The notes under the pieces were generated by a model. It saw only the letters and a list, made by a program, of their open reading frames with translations. It searched no databases and was not told the DNA's origin. A stretch of 64,000 bases of DNA from Clostridium sp. CAG:288 (GTDB taxonomy: Bacteria; Bacillota_I; Bacilli_A; RFN20; CAG-288). The stretch lies in contig FR898169.1 of the NCBI GenBank assembly GCA_000437395.1, positions 62,001 through 126,000 on the forward strand. The letters are read 5' to 3'. A program made the translations under genes and the position numbers. Position 1 is the stretch's first letter, and each line of letters begins with the position of its first letter. Positions 59,931-64,000 of this stretch are shown here, piece after piece.

Positions 59931-62354
59931 ATGACTTTTCAAGAATTATACGATTTATTAGAAGAAAAATCTTTAACAGTTAACGGTATTGCTAAGGCCC
60001 GGAAAATCACTAAAGATGAAGCTCAAGCATTAGTTGATACTTATATTGCTCGTGGAGATATTGTTTCTATCGAGCAAGATAAATACACAACAACTGATAA
60101 GGCTGGAGTTATTTTATGTACAATAACTACTGCTAGATCAAACGGCTTTTTTGTTAGAAGCGTTAAAAACAATCAAGAATACTATATCTCAGGTTCCTCA
60201 ACAAAAGGTTTAATTGTCTCAGACTTAATTTACGTTAAACCAGAAGGTAATAGTGGCGATGCAATATATATCGGTTTCTATAAAAGAAAAACAAAGATAG
60301 TTGGTAATTTATATCGTAAACCAAAAGAAGGTTATGAATTATTATCATCCGTAACAAAAGGAACAAAGATTAAGATTTTCGTCGATAACGACCCTGATGA
60401 AATTAATGCAGGTGATGGAGACTTAGTCGAAGCTAGAATTACAATGAGTAAAACAAATTCAATCAGAGTTGAAGTTGAAACTTTATTGTCTAAAGCTACT
60501 GATGTCGGTGCTGATATCACCCAAATTATCGCAGAAAAAGATGCACCATTTATTTTTCCAGATGAAGTTTTAGCCGAAGCTAAAGCTATACCACAAGAAA
60601 TTAATAAAGATGACATTCAAAATAGAGTTGACTATAGAGATGAATTAGTTGTTACAATCGATGGAGCTGATGCACTCGATTTTGATGATGCCGTTCAAGT
60701 CTCCTTACTTCCAAATAACAGTTATAAAATTGTTGTCCACATTGCTGATGTTAGCCATTATGTTACACCAGGAACAGCTATCGATACTGAAGCTGACAAT
60801 CGTGGTACATCAATTTATGTAGCTGACAGAGTCGTTCCAATGTTACCTACAGAACTATCAAACGGCATTTGCTCTTTAAATCCAAATGTCGATAGATTCA
60901 CTCTTTCTGTTGAAATGAACGTTGATAGCAGAGGAAATGTCTTCCAATCTAGTATTCATAAAGGTGTAATTAGATCTAAAGCTCGTTTAACTTATACAGA
61001 AGTTAACGATTTACTCGAAGGTGAAGAATCTGATTTACCTGAAGAAATTCAAACAATGTTAAAAACATTGGATAAAGCAGCTCAAATTATTAGAGCTAGA
61101 AGAACCAAAAACGGTGCTTTAGATTTAGATTCAACCGAATTAAAGTTCTACTTAGATTCCATGGGTAGACCACTTGAAGTTGCTAAGAGAGTTCAAAAAG
61201 AAGGCGAAAAACTCATTGAAGATTTAATGATTATCGCTAACGTCTCTGTGGCTAAAATGCTAGAAGATGCTGGTATTCCAACATTGTTCCGTATTCACGA
61301 AAATCCACCAACCGCAAAGATTGATGAATTTAGAGCTTTTGCTAGAAAATTATATGTAGGAAAAGACTTCCCATCAATTATCACTCCAAAAGCACTTCAA
61401 TCATGGCTCGAGTCGATCGATGATGAAGAAAAGAAAAAGACAGTTTCTAGACTTATGCTTAGATCACTTGCTAAGGCAAGATACTCACCAGATAACGCTG
61501 GTCACTTCGGTTTAGCAGAAGACGACTATCTTCACTTTACCTCTCCAATTAGACGTTACCCAGATTTAATCGTACATAGATGCTGCAAAGAATATTTAAT
61601 TGGTAAGAAAAGAGTTCCATCAGACTTATATGATTATTTAACACTCGAAGGCGAACACACAAGTTATACTGAAAGAAGAGCTACCGAAATCGAAAGAGCT
61701 GTCGATGATTTGGAATCAACCAAATACATGACTAAACACTTAGAAGAATACTTCGACGCTAAAGTCACTGGCTTTGCTAAGTTCGGTATGTTTGTTGAAT
61801 TAGAAAACGGTATCGATGCTTGCTTACAATTTAATCACATGGCAGGAGACTACTATGTCTTCAAAGATAAGAGCTATGAAGTAAGAGGTACAGAGACTCG
61901 TAGCACAAGATTCTTACTCGGAGATAAAATTAGAGTTATTTCTCTTTCAGCCGATATCGAAACACGTAGAATTGATGTTTGTAACGAACAATACTACAGA
62001 GAAAATGTTGAAAACCTCTCTACTGAAACAATGTCAGACTTAAAAGATAGAGGTATTACTTATAAAACAGATTCTCAATATAGAAATTCTAGATATTCAC
62101 GCAATAGTGATAATAACGAGAGAAGAAGTAGTTACGGTCAAAGAGATAGAAAACGCTCCTATGACAATACAAAATCCAGTAATGGTAATGGCAAATACTT
62201 TAAAAAGTCTTCATCTGAAGGAAGAAAGTCTTTCAGAAAAGATGATAGATTCTCAAGAGGCAATGGCCGTAGCTTTGGAAAGCCTTCATTTGCCAAAGGT
62301 GGCGTAAGAAAATCAGGTGGTAAATATGGCAAATCAAAATCAAGAGGACGTTAA
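59931..62354 (+). CDS. rnr: Ribonuclease R
   Basis: An 807-residue 3'-5' exoribonuclease that degrades structured RNA and acts in tmRNA-linked decay. Order: N-terminal winged helix (1-60), cold-shock domains, RNB domain (about 240-580) with IDGADALDFDDAV holding catalytic aspartates, S1 domain (KVTGFAKFGMFVELENGIDA). About 100 further residues form a basic Arg/Ser/Gly/Asn-rich disordered tail (many RxxR, RKS, GK repeats), longer than usual. GGAGGAAC precedes the ATG. The end overlaps smpB by 29 bases. Confidence 0.96.
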   Translation: MTFQELYDLLEEKSLTVNGIAKARKITKDEAQALVDTYIARGDIVSIEQDKYTTTDKAGVILCTITTARSNGFFVRSVKNNQEYYISGSSTKGLIVSDLIYVKPEGNSGDAIYIGFYKRKTKIVGNLYRKPKEGYELLSSVTKGTKIKIFVDNDPDEINAGDGDLVEARITMSKTNSIRVEVETLLSKATDVGADITQIIAEKDAPFIFPDEVLAEAKAIPQEINKDDIQNRVDYRDELVVTIDGADALDFDDAVQVSLLPNNSYKIVVHIADVSHYVTPGTAIDTEADNRGTSIYVADRVVPMLPTELSNGICSLNPNVDRFTLSVEMNVDSRGNVFQSSIHKGVIRSKARLTYTEVNDLLEGEESDLPEEIQTMLKTLDKAAQIIRARRTKNGALDLDSTELKFYLDSMGRPLEVAKRVQKEGEKLIEDLMIIANVSVAKMLEDAGIPTLFRIHENPPTAKIDEFRAFARKLYVGKDFPSIITPKALQSWLESIDDEEKKKTVSRLMLRSLAKARYSPDNAGHFGLAEDDYLHFTSPIRRYPDLIVHRCCKEYLIGKKRVPSDLYDYLTLEGEHTSYTERRATEIERAVDDLESTKYMTKHLEEYFDAKVTGFAKFGMFVELENGIDACLQFNHMAGDYYVFKDKSYEVRGTETRSTRFLLGDKIRVISLSADIETRRIDVCNEQYYRENVENLSTETMSDLKDRGITYKTDSQYRNSRYSRNSDNNERRSSYGQRDRKRSYDNTKSSNGNGKYFKKSSSEGRKSFRKDDRFSRGNGRSFGKPSFAKGGVRKSGGKYGKSKSRGR

Positions 62355-62805
62355 GCTCGTAGCCTCCAATAGGAAAGCTCATTTTGAATATTTTTTATCC
62401 GATTACACTGAAGCAGGACTAGCTTTAGCTGGCACTGAAATAAAAAGTGTTAGATTAGGTCACGCTTCTCTTTCTGATTCTTATGTCGTAATAAAAAATA
62501 ACGAAGCTTATATTCTTGGAATGAATATTTCAGAATATGACAAAGGTAATATTTTTAACCACGATCCTTTAAGAGTTAGAAAACTTTTATTACATAAACA
62601 TGAAATTAGAAAATTTCAACAAGCAATCCAAGAAAAAGGCTATACCCTTATTGCTACAAAATTATATTTAAAAAAAGGTAAAGCCAAATTAGAAATCGCA
62701 TTAGCTAAAGGTAAAAATATTCACGATAAGCGTGAAACCATCAAAAAAAGAGATGATCAACGTGAAATTGCAAAAGCAATTAAAGATCATATAAATAGGA
62801 GTTAA
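62326..62805 (+). CDS. smpB: SsrA-binding protein SmpB
   Basis: It binds tmRNA and brings it to stalled ribosomes. The 159 residues show KAHFEYFLSDYTEAGLALAG, GTEIKSVRLGHASLSDSYV, KLLLHKHEI and the C-terminal helix GKNIHDKRETIKKRD. I use the ATG at 62326 with AGGTGG five bases upstream, inside the rnr tail; the frame opens three codons earlier with GTG. tmRNA itself is not found before the window ends. Confidence 0.95.
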   Translation: MANQNQEDVKLVASNRKAHFEYFLSDYTEAGLALAGTEIKSVRLGHASLSDSYVVIKNNEAYILGMNISEYDKGNIFNHDPLRVRKLLLHKHEIRKFQQAIQEKGYTLIATKLYLKKGKAKLEIALAKGKNIHDKRETIKKRDDQREIAKAIKDHINRS

Positions 62806-62808
62806 TGT

Positions 62809-63648
62809 ATGAGTAAGAAAAACAACCGAACAAACAAAACTCTTAAAGCTATGACAGGTAGTGCATTTTTAATAGCTATAAGTATTATCCTAACCAGATT
62901 TTTAGCTCCTTATTTAGCTATTGGTGGTGCAAACTCTTTGAGAATTGGTTTAGGTACTGTTCCTATCATGATTGGTTCAGTAATATTTGGACCAGTATAT
63001 GGAGCTATAATTGGTGGCTCAGCTGATTTAATTGGAGCACTTTGTTTTCCATCAGGAGCCTACAATTTAGGATTTACTATTTCTAGTTTATTGCAAGGTG
63101 TTTTCCCTTACTACGTTATCAAATTATTAACTGGAAAACCAAAACTTAGAATGGTAGTAAGCTCAGTACTTTTATCAATATTAGTTTTAACAAATATATC
63201 GTTCTTTATAGATCACGATAGTTATAAATTCACTTCTTCGTTTACTCTAACATTTAATGAGACAACTAAGTTTTTATTTATGCTTGGCTTAATTGCACTT
63301 TATTCAACAGTATTAATAAGCTATTACTTTATATCTAAAAAACTTAAAAATCGCAATGAAAAAGCTGCACTTAGATATGATGATGCATTTATATTTTGTT
63401 TATTTAACGAAACTATAATCAACGTTTTAATATCAAGCGTTTGGAAAATGTTTTATTTCAAACTCGACTATGTAGCAATGACTTTCTCTGCTTCAATTTT
63501 ATTGCTATTTGATGTTCCTGTTAAAGGCACAATCATATTCTTACTTTTAATCCCAGTTTATAAAATTTATCCTAATTGGGAAGTTAAATCTAAGAATATC
63601 ATTACTGTCAAAGATTTAGAAAAGCATACAAAACTATTAGCCGATTAA
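62809..63648 (+). CDS. folT: ECF transporter S component, probably folate (FolT type)
   Basis: A 279-residue membrane protein with about six spans. LRIGLGTVPIMIGSVIFGPV, GGSADLIGALCFPSGAYNLG and FTISSLLQGVFPYYV match the folate-family S components. Like thiT, it has no ATPase or T component beside it and must share a module. It starts three bases after smpB with TAGGAG upstream. The C-terminal 12 bases overlap the convergent gene. Ligand inferred from family only. Confidence 0.8.
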   Translation: MSKKNNRTNKTLKAMTGSAFLIAISIILTRFLAPYLAIGGANSLRIGLGTVPIMIGSVIFGPVYGAIIGGSADLIGALCFPSGAYNLGFTISSLLQGVFPYYVIKLLTGKPKLRMVVSSVLLSILVLTNISFFIDHDSYKFTSSFTLTFNETTKFLFMLGLIALYSTVLISYYFISKKLKNRNEKAALRYDDAFIFCLFNETIINVLISSVWKMFYFKLDYVAMTFSASILLLFDVPVKGTIIFLLLIPVYKIYPNWEVKSKNIITVKDLEKHTKLLAD

Positions 63649-63936
63649 TAATATATATAAAACAATTAATGTAGCTAAAGCTATTAAAGCTGTAAGTACA
63701 ATTGGTAACATACTAAGTCGCTTCCCTGAAGCGGCTTTTTTCATATACGATAAAAAATATAGATATGAACAATTTAAAACTAAAAGGATCATCATAATAA
63801 CTAATATACCTGATTGATATATTTTACCTTCAGTAAGTTTACATAAGATAATCGATAAAGCACCAATTACAATTAAGACGATATTTCCAACTATTACTTT
63901 AATCCAGTAGTTCTTTAAATATTTATTTTCATTCAT
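63637..63936 (-). CDS. Small three-span membrane protein, unknown
   Basis: A 99-residue protein with three predicted membrane segments (about 10-32, 39-61, 74-97) and a basic loop (MKKAASGKR). No family recognised. It has no ribosome site; TATAAT stands six bases before the ATG (TATAAT-ATAGTC-ATG), the same layout as two other genes here, suggesting a leaderless mRNA. It is convergent with folT. Confidence 0.6.
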   Translation of the reverse strand: MNENKYLKNYWIKVIVGNIVLIVIGALSIILCKLTEGKIYQSGILVIMMILLVLNCSYLYFLSYMKKAASGKRLSMLPIVLTALIALATLIVLYILLIG

Positions 63937-63967
63937 GACTATATTATAGCAAATTTTTGTACTATAA

Positions 63968-63996
63968 AAGGCTACAGATTTCTCTGTAGCCTTATT
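63968..63996. terminator. Hairpin terminator near the right edge
   Basis: AAGGCTACAGA pairs with TCTGTAGCCTT around TTTC. Both strands have a T-rich tail (ATTGTTT on plus, TTTTATAG on minus), so it may serve the plus-strand operon, a minus-strand gene beyond the window, or both. Confidence 0.75.
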
Positions 63997-64000
63997 GTTT

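Noticed and set aside
1..64000. tRNA genes, rRNA genes, CRISPR arrays, tmRNA, prophage, replication origin
   Set aside because: Scanned by eye for tRNA T-arm patterns, repeats with spacers, phage genes and dnaA-type clusters; none was found. A covariance model search would be needed to be certain for tRNA and tmRNA.

Overview
The window is AT-rich, low-GC bacterial DNA that uses the standard bacterial code: TGA clearly acts as a stop in several ATGA/TTGA gene junctions, such as 36987-36990, 21234-21237 and 43091-43094. A type B RNase P RNA, the gene orders gpsB-rnpB-pgsA-cinA-recA and secG-rnr-smpB, a DUF951 protein, orphan ECF S components and a small genome style (overlapping genes, short gaps) point to Bacillota, class Bacilli. 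An uncultured anaerobic lineage close to Erysipelotrichales/Mollicutes relatives is the likeliest source. This is inferred from gene content, not from a marker tree. I saw no tRNA, rRNA operon, CRISPR array, prophage or intact transposon.

Layout. 1-4.8 kb: hpf (cut by the window edge), a metK-speA-speB operon joining AdoMet synthesis to arginine-to-putrescine polyamine synthesis, and two small genes. 4.8-7.6 kb: a MacB-like ABC transporter decayed by several stops and frameshifts. 7.9-14.1 kb: an Rnf operon (C-D-G-E-A-x-B) with three oddities. RnfG is three times the usual size with repeated FMN-binding units, RnfB has lost its ferredoxin clusters, and an extra 83-residue Cys-rich membrane protein sits between rnfA and rnfB. 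14.2-20.4 kb: phospholipase C-like protein, PduL, a choline-kinase-like protein, a SleB-like hydrolase, and a lipoprotein plus intact MacB-like transporter. 20.6-32.2 kb: aldolase/transaldolase, pyrophosphatase, then an operon of a 1000-residue surface lipoprotein, a membrane alpha/beta hydrolase, malic enzyme and a CE2-type esterase, facing a divergent LysR regulator with an ATAA-N7-TTAT box, followed by a class A penicillin-binding protein. 32.2-39.1 kb: ispF-ychF, cold-shock protein, a pair of MacB-like transporters and a DUF951 protein. 39.1-47.5 kb: mutS-mutL-(miaA fused to a tcdA-like domain)-fhs-folD. 47.6-55.1 kb: AraC regulator, thymidine kinase, a Clp ATPase, recA-pncC-pgsA-rnpB-gpsB, and thiT under a TPP riboswitch. 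55.4-64 kb: gpmI, an S1-domain protein, pgi, secG-rnr-smpB-folT and a small membrane protein.

How it fits together. Glycolytic enzymes (pgi, gpmI), malic enzyme, PduL and Rnf suggest a fermenter that couples reduced ferredoxin/NADH exchange to an ion gradient. Thiamine and folate S components without their energising module suggest vitamin scavenging through a shared ECF module encoded elsewhere. The strongest candidates for something new are the remodelled Rnf complex and the single-chain fusion of two tRNA position-37 modification enzymes. Three genes have a -10 hexamer exactly six bases before ATG and no Shine-Dalgarno sequence, which suggests a class of leaderless transcripts.
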